A stretch of 64,000 nucleotides of DNA from Leptofilum sp965223285 (GTDB taxonomy: Bacteria; Chloroflexota; Anaerolineae; Promineifilales; Promineifilaceae). Below the pieces are notes generated by a model. That model saw only the letters and a list, made by a program, of their open reading frames with translations. It was not told the origin of the DNA and searched no databases. Below, one piece after another: positions 1 to 8,131 of this stretch. Made by a program: the position numbers and the translations under genes. Every line of letters begins with the position of its first letter. Within the stretch, counting starts at the first letter, position 1. Where the stretch lies: the NCBI RefSeq assembly GCF_965223285.1, contig NZ_OZ244997.1, positions 1,302,001 through 1,366,000 of the forward strand. Reading direction: 5' to 3'.

Positions 1-309
1 GTGAATGTTGGCGAGACGGTGACGGTTGGCCAACCCGTTGCCATCGTCGCTGATTTGTCTGGCTGGCAGGTGGAAACAACGGACTTGATTGAGGCAGATG
101 TGGTAGAGATTGCCCATGATGATGTTGCTCAAGTCCAGATTGATGCCTTTGCTGACCAGCCGTTGGCCGGGCGCGTAGTGGAAATTGCCGAACTTGCTGC
201 CGAGGTGCGCGGTGACCAAACGTATGTAGTCACTTTGGCATTGCCAGAAAGCGATTTGTCTCTGCGTTGGGGCATGTCGGTATTCATTACCATCGAGCGG
301 AACCAGTAG
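1..309 (+). CDS. HlyD-family membrane fusion/adaptor protein, C-terminal fragment
   Basis: The window opens inside a reading frame that ends at a TAG at 307-309, so the true start lies upstream. The fragment matches the C-terminal beta-barrel part of HlyD/RND-type periplasmic adaptor proteins: a stretch ending in a VTLALP-like strand and the motif LRWGM near the end. The same layout (VETTDL, then LRWGM) closes the next gene, so the two are paralogues in tandem. The family links an inner-membrane transporter to the outside of the cell. No transporter component is visible here, so the substrate is unknown. The gene is complete only at its 3' end. Confidence 0.75.
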   Translation: MNVGETVTVGQPVAIVADLSGWQVETTDLIEADVVEIAHDDVAQVQIDAFADQPLAGRVVEIAELAAEVRGDQTYVVTLALPESDLSLRWGMSVFITIERNQ

Positions 310-319
310 GGGGAGAAAG

Positions 320-1711
320 ATGAAGAATTTTAAGAAGGAACACAGAGTTACACAGAGAAATCTCCGTGTAGCTCTGTGTAACAAAATTTTGCTTGCAGGA
401 ATGTGCATCTTTTTAATAGCGAACGCGGGTGCGGCCGTACAAGCCCAAACCGCTAATATTGTATCAGCCGAGGGACAAATCGTACCGCAGAAGCAACTGT
501 CTTTAGCTTTCCAGATAGGGGGCATGGTAGAGACGATTTTTGTGGCCGAGGGGGAGGCTGTTCAGGTGGGCGATCCGCTGCTACAGCTGGACCCGGCGGC
601 AGCAGAACTTGGTTTGCAGCAGGTAGAAGCGAGGTTGGTAACGGCCCAAAGCGGATTAACGGCGGCGATAAATGAGCAGACTTTGGCAGAAACGGCTGTT
701 CAAACCGCTCAGGCTCGGTTAGACGTGGCACAAGCCAATCTGATGTTGGTTGAAGCTGGGCCGCAGCCAGAGCAAATCGCCGCTGCCGAAAGCCGCGTGG
801 CGGCTGCCCAAGCAGCCATAACTCAGGCGGTTGGCAGTCGGGATGCCGCGCTAGACGTTGCCGATACCTCTGATATTTTGGCGGCAGAAGCGGCCGTTGC
901 CTCTGCCCAGGCAGAGGTACAGCAGCTAGAGCAAGCGTATCAGGAGATTTTGGATAGCTGCTTCGACACGCCACAGGGGGAACTGTGTCCACTGTTTGGT
1001 CCGATTGAAGAGCAAACCAGGCAGCAGCTTGATGCGGCTCGATTAAATAAACAGGCGGCGCAAGCGGCGTTGGAAGCGTTGCAAAATGGAGCCACGCCCG
1101 CCCAGCGGCAAGCGGCCAATGCGCAGGTAGGTGTCGCGCAGGCGAATTTGGCCATTGTTCAGGCGCAGCTAGATTTGCTGCTGGCTGGAGCCACACCAGA
1201 GCAAGTTCGTCTAGCGGAGGTGGCGGTAGAACAGGCCCAGTTGGCTGTGCGGCAAGCAGAGGTGCGGATTGAACAGGCTGTCGCGGGGGTTGCTGTGGCG
1301 GAAACGGCCGTTTCGCTGGCAGAAGCTGCGGTAAACCGTGCCGAACTTGCTTTGGAACGAACTTTTTTGCGAGCAACGTTTGATGGCAGGGTGGTTTCAA
1401 TTGCTTTAAGCGAGGGCGAACCGGCGGCACCCGGTTTCCCAGCACTCACGTTGGCAAATTTTGATAGCTGGCAAATCGAAACCACAGATTTAACGGAGCT
1501 GGATGTGGTCCTCGTGGCTGAAAGCTCCTCCGTGACGGTGCGGGTGGATGCACTGCCGGATGAGGAGCTTGTAGGGGTGGTAACGGCCGTTGCCTTTGTC
1601 CCTAATCTGTCCCGCGGCGATGTGGTTTACACGGTGACAATTGATTTGTTGGAAACGGCCGCCCTTCCTCTGCGTTGGGGCATGACGGCCTTTGTGGATA
1701 TTGACACTTGA
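320..1711 (+). CDS. HlyD-family efflux adaptor with long coiled coil
   Basis: A 463-residue protein that starts 10 nt after the previous gene behind a clear GGGGGAG ribosome site. After a short cytoplasmic head there is a signal-like hydrophobic segment (about residues 24-40, ending AVQAQ). A lipoyl/barrel half-motif (GQIVPQKQLSLAF...GGMVETIFVAEGEAV) follows, then about 250 residues of Ala/Gln/Glu-rich coiled coil, the returning barrel half (FLRATFDGRVV) and the terminal VETTDL/LRWGM block. This is the plan of periplasmic adaptor subunits of ABC or RND exporters. Residues 7-20 are encoded by a nearly perfect palindrome (340-379) of a dispersed repeat family, so the cytoplasmic head carries a repeat-derived insert. 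It is probably cotranscribed with the upstream paralogue. Confidence 0.85.
   Translation: MKNFKKEHRVTQRNLRVALCNKILLAGMCIFLIANAGAAVQAQTANIVSAEGQIVPQKQLSLAFQIGGMVETIFVAEGEAVQVGDPLLQLDPAAAELGLQQVEARLVTAQSGLTAAINEQTLAETAVQTAQARLDVAQANLMLVEAGPQPEQIAAAESRVAAAQAAITQAVGSRDAALDVADTSDILAAEAAVASAQAEVQQLEQAYQEILDSCFDTPQGELCPLFGPIEEQTRQQLDAARLNKQAAQAALEALQNGATPAQRQAANAQVGVAQANLAIVQAQLDLLLAGATPEQVRLAEVAVEQAQLAVRQAEVRIEQAVAGVAVAETAVSLAEAAVNRAELALERTFLRATFDGRVVSIALSEGEPAAPGFPALTLANFDSWQIETTDLTELDVVLVAESSSVTVRVDALPDEELVGVVTAVAFVPNLSRGDVVYTVTIDLLETAALPLRWGMTAFVDIDT
340..379. repeat. Dispersed palindromic repeat (ACACAGAG family) inside the HlyD gene
   Basis: Two 19-nt arms (340-358 and 361-379) are inverted complements with 17 of 19 matches and a 2-nt loop. 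The element is translated in frame as the N-terminal head of the adaptor protein. Related CACAGAG-rich copies occur at about 3104-3170, 5058-5095, 6250-6275 and 22689-22745. Confidence 0.8.
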
Positions 1712-1721
1712 GCAAATATGG

Positions 1722-1834
1722 CTAACGGTATTCTTCAATCTGTGCGCTGACGCCACTTTTTTAATGACAATTCGCGTGAGCTTTGAATCAATGGGATTGT
1801 CGTCGATGAGCATAATCTTCTTCAATTTTTGCAT
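1722..1834 (-). pseudogene. Remnant of a response-regulator receiver domain
   Basis: The minus-strand frame from ATG at 1834 begins with KKIMLIDDNPIDSKLTRIVI, the beta1 strand and acidic pocket (DD) of a CheY-like receiver domain. After a run of six A the frame is lost. Shifting by one base restores a plausible continuation (SGVSAQIEEYR) that stops at a TAG at 1722-1724. Only about 37 codons of a roughly 120-residue domain remain, and they abut the converging adaptor gene. This reads as a truncated, frameshifted relic. The open reading frame that continues through the adaptor gene is antisense and is not supported. Confidence 0.6.
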
Positions 1835-1863
1835 ATGTTGTCCTTGCCAAGCGATTTAATGAG

Positions 1864-2703
1864 TTAGCTTGTGAATTCGGCCAGTAGCGGGAAGTGGTCG
1901 GAAGCGAGATGGACGGCGGGGTGATCGTCTACGACGCGGCAGGCTTGCAATTTGGACAGCATATGTGCGTCTGCAAAAATATAGTCATAGCGGGTGGTGG
2001 GGTTGGTTGTCCACCAGGTAAAGCCATCTGCGTGGGGGTGCAGGTAGCGGAAGCAGTCGGTATAGCCAGCACGTAGTAGCCGGGGGATGGCCAGCCGAAA
2101 GATGAGCCGAAATTGTAGCAGCATTAGCCGTCGCATTCTGGTTGGGTTTTTGTGCTGCAACACGCGGTCGCCCGGCCCAATCGCGTTTATATCGCCAATA
2201 ATGAGGTGGGGGGTAGGTGGCTTGGCGCGGATGATTTGCAGCAATTTGCCCACCGCCTGCCTGCGGCGAATCTCAAACGGCAGCAATAGGAAGGGTAAAA
2301 AGTGGACGTTGTAGATAGTGAGGGGGCCGTTGGGCAACTCAAATTTTGCTTCGAGGGCGGCTTGGGTGAGCGGGGGTTGGTTGTAAATTTGCCACTGCTG
2401 GATTGGGTAGCGGGAAAGTAAGGCAATATGACGCTTGCCGCTGCCATGCCCCCAAGCGTGGTGCATCTCCAGCAGCTCGGCCAAAATTTTAACCACCTCG
2501 TGATCGTCTGCTTCGGTTAGGCCGATAATATCGGCGTTGGTCTGAGCGAGGATAGTGTGAATTGCTTCTAGCTGCTTGCGGCCACCAAATTCGAGGTTGT
2601 AGGTGAGAACCTTTAATCTCCAATCTCTAATCTCTAATCTCCATTTCTTGGTGCCAAAGTTGGGTGGTGAGGATGCCGGTGAGGATGCGGCTGTGGTCGG
2701 CAC
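1864..2703 (-). CDS. Endonuclease/exonuclease/phosphatase family protein
   Basis: The protein has up to 279 residues and starts with GTG. It carries the DNase I-like fold signature in order: VLTYNLEFGG (metal-ligand Asn), GLTEADD (catalytic Glu), IIGDINA (Asp/Asn pair), YDYIFAD and ASDHFPLLAEF (terminal Asp-His). The family cleaves phosphodiesters in nucleic acids, inositol phosphates or lipids; the substrate cannot be told from sequence. The first about 30 residues overlap the end of the upstream asparagine synthetase in another frame and include a repeat-derived stretch (LEIRDWRL), so the biological N-terminus is uncertain. No clear ribosome site is visible. It probably depends on translation or transcription from the upstream gene. 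Confidence 0.7.
   Translation of the reverse strand: MPTTAASSPASSPPNFGTKKWRLEIRDWRLKVLTYNLEFGGRKQLEAIHTILAQTNADIIGLTEADDHEVVKILAELLEMHHAWGHGSGKRHIALLSRYPIQQWQIYNQPPLTQAALEAKFELPNGPLTIYNVHFLPFLLLPFEIRRRQAVGKLLQIIRAKPPTPHLIIGDINAIGPGDRVLQHKNPTRMRRLMLLQFRLIFRLAIPRLLRAGYTDCFRYLHPHADGFTWWTTNPTTRYDYIFADAHMLSKLQACRVVDDHPAVHLASDHFPLLAEFTS
2615..2648. repeat. Dispersed AATCTC repeat at an asparagine synthetase/EEP gene junction
   Basis: Tandem AATCTCTAATCTC-type sequence, related to the perfect palindrome at 5492-5547 and the copy at 23071-23136. It supplies the last residues of the asparagine synthetase (MEIRD) and the early residues of the downstream protein, in two different frames. Confidence 0.65.
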
Positions 2704-4480
2704 GGCCGTTCATATGCTCACCCCTCAATTTTTGCACAGTGTCCACATTAAAGTAGTTGGTTTCGTGTAGCGACTCTGGGAATAAACATTCTTCTGCCCA
2801 AGCGGGTAATTGTTTGCTGCGCCACCAGGCTGCGTGTGGGGTGGCAAGTCCTTGTTTTGTGCGTTGGGTTACGGCCGTTGGTAACAACTCCCTCATCCCC
2901 CAGCGCAGCAAAACCTTGTTCATCTGCCTGTTGAGCTTGAGCTTTGGGGGAAGTTGGGCGCAAAATTCCCACAGTTTGTGATCTAAAAAAGGTGGCCGTG
3001 CCTCCACGGAATTAGCCATGCTCATCCGGTCTACCTCAAAATTAATAAAATCCACCATCCGCGACTGCGCTTCCAGGACAATAAATTGATTGAGCGGATG
3101 GATTTTTGCCACAGAGGACACAGAGGTGAAAGAGTTTTGTTCTCTTATTTCTCTGTGTTCTCTGTGGCTAATCAAGTTTTTTAAGATATGTGGCGGCGTG
3201 ACTTGATGCCAAAGGGCAAAGCGGGCTAGCGGATCGTGGGTGGCGTGGGTGAGGACGCGCTGTCCGGCGGTAGAGACGGGTAGGGGAATGTGGTTGAGCA
3301 GTTGGCGGAGGGGTTGGGGGATGTGGAGAAACGGCCTTAGTCGCCGATCCCCATCGAACCAGTGATAGCCACCCAGCAGCTCATCGGCTCCCTCGCCAGT
3401 GAGAATCACTTTGAAGCCTGCCTCGCGGCACGCTTTGTACAGCAGGTAGATGGGCAGACTTGTGGCGGAACATTGTGGCTCTTCGAGCTGCGTCACAATT
3501 TGGGGCAGTAGATTAAACGCTTCAGGGCCGAAATGCAGGGTATGGTGTTGGCTGCCTATGCGTTCAGCAACTAGTTTGGCATATTCGGATTCATCGTGGC
3601 TGGCGGCATTGAAGGCAATGTGGAAGGTGTGAATTGGCTGGCCGCTGATGTTGGTGAGCAGGGTGGCCAATGCGCTGGAGTCAATCCCACCGCTGAGCAA
3701 GGAGCCGACGGGCACGTCGCTCATACGCCAAGCGGCGACGGCGTCGCGCAGGTGAGCTATGAATTCGTCTACGGCGTCGGCTTCGCTGATTTGGCGGTAG
3801 TTGCCGTCTTTTGGAAAGGTGAGCTGCCAGTACGGCCGTATTTCACACTGCCCATTTTGCACGGTGAGCATGTGGGCGGCGGGCAATTTGTACACATCAG
3901 CGAACATGGTTTGCGGCGTGGGCACAAAACCAATCGTGAACAGGTCGGCAAGGGCCTGGTGGTTGGTGCGTCTAGTGAGGGTGGGGAGGAGGTGGAACAA
4001 CGGCTGTATCTCAGAAGCGAAGGCCAGTTCATTGCCAGCTTTTGCGTAGTGCAACGGTTTAATACCGAAACGGTCGCGAACGAGGAGGAGGGTTTGAGAA
4101 CGGCCGTCCCATAAGGCAAAGGCAAACATACCGCGCAGCCGCGCAAAGGCGTTGATGCCCCACTCTTCGTAGGCGTGGACAATGGTTTCGGTGTCGGTGC
4201 GGGTGCGGAATTGGTGCCCAGCGGCCTCCAACTGGGTGCGCAGGGCGGGAGCATTCATCACCTCACCATTGTATGCAATCCAGATAGTGCCATCTTCATT
4301 GCTCAGCGGCTGGTGGCCATGTGCCAAATCGATGATGCTGAGCCGCCGTGCTGCTAGCCCAATGCCATCGCCAACAAAAATTCCTGCATCATCCGGCCCA
4401 CGATGTTGCTGGAGATCGTTGGCTTGTTCCAGCCATTCGCGATTGATTTTGGGGGAGAGTATTCCGGTGATGCCACACAT
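2627..4480 (-). CDS. asnB: Asparagine synthetase (glutamine-hydrolysing)
   Basis: A 617-residue class-II amidotransferase. Cys2 of MCGITGIL is the glutaminase nucleophile after Met removal, which fixes the start at 4480. The N-terminal domain has the RLSIIDL and YNGE motifs. The synthetase domain carries the ATP-binding SGGIDS loop and the family's C-terminal block (DRMSMANSVEARPPFLDH). Members make asparagine or amidate sugars, and close relatives (lasso C proteins) close the macrolactam of lasso peptides. Lasso-like B1/B2 genes lie 1.8 kb away, but the full glutaminase domain and ordinary length favour a general AsnB. Residues about 437-459 are an insert encoded by a dispersed palindrome (3104-3170), just before a conserved helix. 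The C-terminus runs into another repeat. Confidence 0.85.
   Translation of the reverse strand: MCGITGILSPKINREWLEQANDLQQHRGPDDAGIFVGDGIGLAARRLSIIDLAHGHQPLSNEDGTIWIAYNGEVMNAPALRTQLEAAGHQFRTRTDTETIVHAYEEWGINAFARLRGMFAFALWDGRSQTLLLVRDRFGIKPLHYAKAGNELAFASEIQPLFHLLPTLTRRTNHQALADLFTIGFVPTPQTMFADVYKLPAAHMLTVQNGQCEIRPYWQLTFPKDGNYRQISEADAVDEFIAHLRDAVAAWRMSDVPVGSLLSGGIDSSALATLLTNISGQPIHTFHIAFNAASHDESEYAKLVAERIGSQHHTLHFGPEAFNLLPQIVTQLEEPQCSATSLPIYLLYKACREAGFKVILTGEGADELLGGYHWFDGDRRLRPFLHIPQPLRQLLNHIPLPVSTAGQRVLTHATHDPLARFALWHQVTPPHILKNLISHREHREIREQNSFTSVSSVAKIHPLNQFIVLEAQSRMVDFINFEVDRMSMANSVEARPPFLDHKLWEFCAQLPPKLKLNRQMNKVLLRWGMRELLPTAVTQRTKQGLATPHAAWWRSKQLPAWAEECLFPESLHETNYFNVDTVQKLRGEHMNGRADHSRILTGILTTQLWHQEMEIRD
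3104..3170. repeat. In-frame palindromic repeat within asnB
   Basis: Arms 3109-3125 and 3151-3167 are inverted complements with a single mismatch over 17 nt. It belongs to the CACAGAG family. On the coding strand it reads through as a charged insert beginning SHREHREIREQ, with no stop codon. Confidence 0.8.
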
Positions 4481-4510
4481 GGGTTGGGGATGGTATACAA
4501 TTTGGCGGCT

Positions 4511-6247
4511 ATGGGCAAAGTTCGTGAGCAAAAGAAGAAAAGAATCAAAGATTTCGCAGATTTACAGGATTTAGGTTCTGTTATTTTGCTAACTGTTTCG
4601 CTGGTTGTCAGTTTGGTTTATTTGCGGGTGGGGCTGGCGCGGGTGTTTTATCCGTATGTGCTGGATTTGGTGGAGGAGGGGATAGTGATGCAGGCGTGGC
4701 GGGTGGCGCAGGGGTTGCCGGTTTTCATCCCGCCGAATGCAGAATTTGTGCCCCAGGTGTACATGCCGCTGTTTACTTGGCTTGGCGGGCTGCTCATGCG
4801 TCTGACAGGGTTTGGCTTTTGGCCATTGCGGCTGATTTCGTTTTTGAGTGTGGTGGGTACGGCCGTTCTCATTTTCTACATTGGTTGGCGAGAAAGTGGC
4901 AGTAGAACGGCCGCATTTGTGGGCAGCGGCTTGTTTTTGGGCGGCTACCGGCTGGTGGGTGGTTGGTACGATTTGGCGCGGGTGGACGCGTTGTTTACAT
5001 TTTTGAGTTTGGCGGGGTTGGTGCTGTTGGTTTATGGGATGAGGAGGAAAAGCGGAATACAGAGTTACGCAGAGGCGACACAGAGGGGCATAGAGATTTG
5101 GATTGTTTTGGGGGCAGTTTTGCTGGGGTTTGCGTTTTTGACGAAGCAGAATGGGTTGCTTTTGGCGGTGGTAGCGGGATTTTATTTTTTTACCGCAGAG
5201 ATCGTGGAGGACGCAAAGAAGAAGAAAAGATCCGTGTTACCTCTGTTTATCCGTGTCTTCGTCCTCTTCATTGTTCCATTTGTACTTCTTGCCGCTGTGC
5301 CGGTTTTGGTTTTGCAGCAGGCAAGTGGCGGCTGGTTTAGCTATTACGTGGTGACGATTGCGTATGCCAGCCCGCTGGATTTGGGGCGACTGCGGAACAT
5401 CTTTGTGTGGGAGTTGGGTGCTGGCATGGGCGTGTTGGTGGTGGGAACGGCTATTTTGGTGGTGGAAAGATTAAGTGGATTTTTTAGGAGATTGGAGATC
5501 AGAGATTGGAGATTACAAAGCATGAATCCCCAATCTCTGATCTCCAATAACCCGTGGCTGATGTTTGTGGGAACGGCCGTATTCATTTCGGTTGCAGGTC
5601 GCAGCACAGTTGGCGGCAATTTGAACAACATGCTGATTGGCTATGCGTTTTTGTGCTTGGTACCTGCAATAAGCTGGGGATATTTGTCAAAGATTACGCA
5701 GATTAAGGAAATTAAGAAGAAATCTGGTGGATGGTTCGGTTTTGCTCACCACAAGCCTGCGAAATCTGTTGATAAAAGTTATTGGAAAATCGTTTGGGGA
5801 GTCGCAATCCTCATACAGTTTGGGCTGGTGACGTTTCCGCTAAACGGTGGGCTGCCCCAGCAGTTTTTGCCAACGGCCGAAATGCGTGATGCGGGTGATG
5901 CTTTGCTGGCACGGGTGGAAGCAGAACCAGGCGAGGTGTGGCTGTTGATGCATCCCAGTGTGGCCGTGCGAGCCGGGAAACGGCCGTATGCTCATCTACA
6001 AACCCTTTGGCACGCCCGGCAGCGAGGGGCCGAACCGCTGCCAGCAGATTTGGTAACGCTCATCGAGCAGCGGTGGTTTACCCAAATTATCTCAGATGAA
6101 AGTGACTTTTTTGAGACAGAGCCAGCTTTCTTGGAACTGTTGTTGACTCATTATGAAGTGTCGGAAACGCTCCCGTCAAAACAATCGCCGCCTACCTTGA
6201 ATGAACCAGTGATACGGCCGTTAACCATCTACATCCCCCGAAAATAA
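4511..6247 (+). CDS. GT39/ArnT-like multi-spanning membrane glycosyltransferase
   Basis: About 578 residues from ATG 4511 (ATG 4490 is an alternative), divergent from asnB. After a charged head there are roughly ten hydrophobic segments and a large terminal soluble part. The first loop carries the acidic YVLDLVEEG motif and an aromatic-rich region, as in polyprenyl-phosphate-sugar dependent GT-C enzymes. It probably transfers a sugar to a lipid, protein or glycan on the outer face of the membrane. Four or more segments come from dispersed repeats: residues 6-20, 182-195, about 327-346 (LEIRDWRL) and about 390-425. They fall in soluble loops, which would explain tolerance of the inserts. Substrate unknown. 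Confidence 0.7.
   Translation: MGKVREQKKKRIKDFADLQDLGSVILLTVSLVVSLVYLRVGLARVFYPYVLDLVEEGIVMQAWRVAQGLPVFIPPNAEFVPQVYMPLFTWLGGLLMRLTGFGFWPLRLISFLSVVGTAVLIFYIGWRESGSRTAAFVGSGLFLGGYRLVGGWYDLARVDALFTFLSLAGLVLLVYGMRRKSGIQSYAEATQRGIEIWIVLGAVLLGFAFLTKQNGLLLAVVAGFYFFTAEIVEDAKKKKRSVLPLFIRVFVLFIVPFVLLAAVPVLVLQQASGGWFSYYVVTIAYASPLDLGRLRNIFVWELGAGMGVLVVGTAILVVERLSGFFRRLEIRDWRLQSMNPQSLISNNPWLMFVGTAVFISVAGRSTVGGNLNNMLIGYAFLCLVPAISWGYLSKITQIKEIKKKSGGWFGFAHHKPAKSVDKSYWKIVWGVAILIQFGLVTFPLNGGLPQQFLPTAEMRDAGDALLARVEAEPGEVWLLMHPSVAVRAGKRPYAHLQTLWHARQRGAEPLPADLVTLIEQRWFTQIISDESDFFETEPAFLELLLTHYEVSETLPSKQSPPTLNEPVIRPLTIYIPRK
5492..5547. repeat. Perfect 18-bp palindromic repeat within a glycosyltransferase gene
   Basis: Arms 5492-5509 and 5530-5547 are exact inverted complements with a 20-nt loop. 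The element is translated in frame and belongs to the AATCTC family also seen at 2615-2648 and 23071-23136. Confidence 0.85.
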
Positions 6248-6291
6248 AAATTGGCCACAGAGGACGAAGAGAAATTTGGGGAAAATCTGCG
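6248..6291. repeat. Dispersed repeat between converging genes
   Basis: A CCACAGAGGACGAAGAG block is followed by an AATCTGCG-rich block that runs into the 3' end of the B2-like gene. It joins pieces of two repeat families and supplies the last few codons of the minus-strand gene. Confidence 0.5.
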
Positions 6292-6801
6292 TCAATCTGC
6301 GAAATCTGCGGATTCTTCTTCCGTCGGCCAGCGCAGCATGACGGTATAACCTTGCCAATTTTCGTCATATTCGTGGTACGGCCGTTCTCCCAAAACCAAC
6401 CACGCATGTCCCGCAATCTTCTTTGCATTAGCCGATTCGCCAGGGGTGAATTTCGCGCCAAACTGCACTGTTACCGGCACATCCAATTCGTGTAGATAGC
6501 GGTAGCGCAGCAGCGAACGCCGCAGGCACAGCCCCAGCGGTGAGCGGCGATCCAGCAGGGCGGCCAGATCGGCTAATTGACGGGTTTGGGTTTCAGGCGG
6601 GAGGGGAAACGGCCGTTCCCCACGCAATTTTTCCAATTCAATCATTGCTTGGGGAATCGGTTTTTTCAGGAGAACTGGCAGCTGGCCGCTAACTTTTCGC
6701 ATCTCGGCTAACAGCTTCCGCTTCTGAGGACTAGTAATCCAAATAGGCAGCAGACGCAGCCCTAGCCACAGGTGGCGTAAGCGAGTAAACAAGGTGGGCA
6801 T
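6292..6801 (-). CDS. Lasso-peptide B2-type transglutaminase-like protein
   Basis: 169 residues. The family's catalytic triad elements are visible: the Cys in RSPLGLCLRRSLLRYRYL, the His in AGHAWLVL and an acidic residue after it. The stretch PVTVQFGAKF is typical of the lasso B2 (McjB C-terminal-like) leader peptidase. The start is 6 nt downstream of the PqqD-like gene's stop, so the two form one B1-B2 operon. The usual role is removal of the leader from a ribosomally made precursor that the B1 protein presents. The C-terminal residues come from a repeat. No precursor gene was found nearby, so the substrate may be encoded elsewhere or be very short. Confidence 0.75.
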   Translation of the reverse strand: MPTLFTRLRHLWLGLRLLPIWITSPQKRKLLAEMRKVSGQLPVLLKKPIPQAMIELEKLRGERPFPLPPETQTRQLADLAALLDRRSPLGLCLRRSLLRYRYLHELDVPVTVQFGAKFTPGESANAKKIAGHAWLVLGERPYHEYDENWQGYTVMLRWPTEEESADFAD

Positions 6802-6807
6802 GGCGCG

Positions 6808-7140
6808 TCAGCGAATAGTAATTAGAGTGTCTTTGGCCATTTCATTGGCCAATTCCAGCAAATCATCTACTACCATACTGGTATCAACTTCATATTTGGT
6901 GGCAATCGTGGCGGCATGTTGCTCGATGGTTTGCTGCCCATCCAACATTTCCCAAAATTCAGTGCCGATCTCATTGAGGGAAAAGTAAGTCCCACTGTTG
7001 ATGTCAATCAAAATCGCCTCGTCGGCCACTACTTCAAAGGTGACGTTTTCGGCGCGTTGGAGGATCGAATCTTTATTCAACGGTTTTCTCCCAAAAAAGG
7101 TAATGGAATCATTGGGTAATGAGGTTGAATATTTTCTCAC
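6808..7140 (-). CDS. PqqD-family peptide-recognition protein (lasso B1-like)
   Basis: 110 residues with the PqqD core: AILIDINSGTYFSLNEIGTEFWEMLDG, then a helical end (LLELANEMAKDTLI). PqqD/RRE domains bind leader peptides of ribosomal peptides and hand them to modifying enzymes. It is fused to nothing here but is immediately followed by the B2-like protease, the normal split lasso arrangement. The start is shared with a short divergent intergenic region that also serves the HPr-kinase-like gene on the other strand. Confidence 0.8.
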   Translation of the reverse strand: MRKYSTSLPNDSITFFGRKPLNKDSILQRAENVTFEVVADEAILIDINSGTYFSLNEIGTEFWEMLDGQQTIEQHAATIATKYEVDTSMVVDDLLELANEMAKDTLITIR

Positions 7141-7183
7141 TCTGAATTACCCAATTACCAATTACATTAATATACTTCTGTGC

Positions 7184-8131
7184 ATGAACAAAATGCGGTG
7201 GCAGTTTCACGATCTAATTATCGAGGGGAATGCGGATGATGCAACTTTGTGGCGAGGCTGGCTCCAATCTTTTAGCGCGCTGCCGGTGAGTACGGCCGTT
7301 CCCCACCTCACCGTCACATTTCAAACCGTCATTCAGGTTCCCAAACCGCCAAACCGCCCGCCAGATTTTCAGCAAGGTGATTTACTGCACTATTTTGTGG
7401 ATGAGGAGCAGGTGATCGCCCATTTTCCTCGCTATGGTCAGCTACACCTGGATTTGGCAGCCGGACGAACAGCAGGGAAAGTAGTCGCCGCTGCTGGCAA
7501 AACCTACGCCATTTTGGAAGATTTGATTGCCATCAGCCTGTCGCCCCATTTGCGTCGTCGCCAAAAGTTTTTGCTGCACGCATTTGCGGCCGTTTACCAG
7601 GGACAGGCGGTGCTGCTGGTGGGTGGCATTGGCGCGGGCAAAACCACCACCGGGCTGTCGTTGCTTAACGCAGGTTGGCAACTACTCTCTAATGATTCGC
7701 CAATTGTGGTGGCCAACGGCCGTATTCAGCAATATCCCGGCGTGTTGGCAGCGTATCCAGAATCCATTGCCCATTTTGGGTCGATGAAGCATTTGGTAGA
7801 TGATTTTGATGGGGGAAACGGCCGTCAAAAAATCACTGTCGCTGCCGAATCCATCTGGCCAGACGTTTGGTTAGAAGAAGCTCCGATCCATGCCATTTGC
7901 TTCCCTCAAATCGAAGAGCGCACCACACATGGGCTAACGCCACTCTCCCCGCCTGCTGCGCTGGCGCGGCTCTTGCCTCATGCGGTCGAGCAATGGGACA
8001 AAGCGATGATTCCCGCCCACCTCCAAATTTTGAGCCAGCTTGTAGAAGCTGCCCCCTCGTTTTTGCTGCATCTTTCACCCGATGTGCAGCGTATCCCTGA
8101 TCTGCTTCAAGCTCAGTTATTCTCAGAATAA
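7184..8131 (+). CDS. HPr kinase/phosphorylase-like protein of a peptide-modification cluster
   Basis: 315 residues from ATG 7184, divergent from the B1-B2 pair. It has a Walker A loop (GGIGAGKTT) followed by LLSNDSPIV, the HPr-kinase Asp motif, but lacks the N-terminal half of true HPr kinases. Such proteins accompany lasso-type clusters, and in some Firmicutes they phosphorylate the C-terminal Ser of the precursor. By analogy this one may tailor a peptide made with the 6292-7140 genes. The tail is variable. A role in sugar regulation cannot be excluded, but no HPr or PTS gene is in the window. Confidence 0.65.
   Translation: MNKMRWQFHDLIIEGNADDATLWRGWLQSFSALPVSTAVPHLTVTFQTVIQVPKPPNRPPDFQQGDLLHYFVDEEQVIAHFPRYGQLHLDLAAGRTAGKVVAAAGKTYAILEDLIAISLSPHLRRRQKFLLHAFAAVYQGQAVLLVGGIGAGKTTTGLSLLNAGWQLLSNDSPIVVANGRIQQYPGVLAAYPESIAHFGSMKHLVDDFDGGNGRQKITVAAESIWPDVWLEEAPIHAICFPQIEERTTHGLTPLSPPAALARLLPHAVEQWDKAMIPAHLQILSQLVEAAPSFLLHLSPDVQRIPDLLQAQLFSE

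Noticed and set aside
453..1445. 330-residue antisense frame opposite the HlyD gene
   Set aside because: Pro/Leu/Arg-rich with no domain, fully antisense to a well-supported coding region; typical shadow of an Ala/Gln-rich coiled coil.
1490..1721. Continuation of the response-regulator frame into the HlyD gene
   Set aside because: Antisense to the adaptor gene and without receiver-domain motifs; only the first about 37 codons are supported.
5058..5785. Repeats in the glycosyltransferase gene as a CRISPR array
   Set aside because: Units are palindromic, differ in sequence and spacing, and are translated in frame; no cas gene is present.
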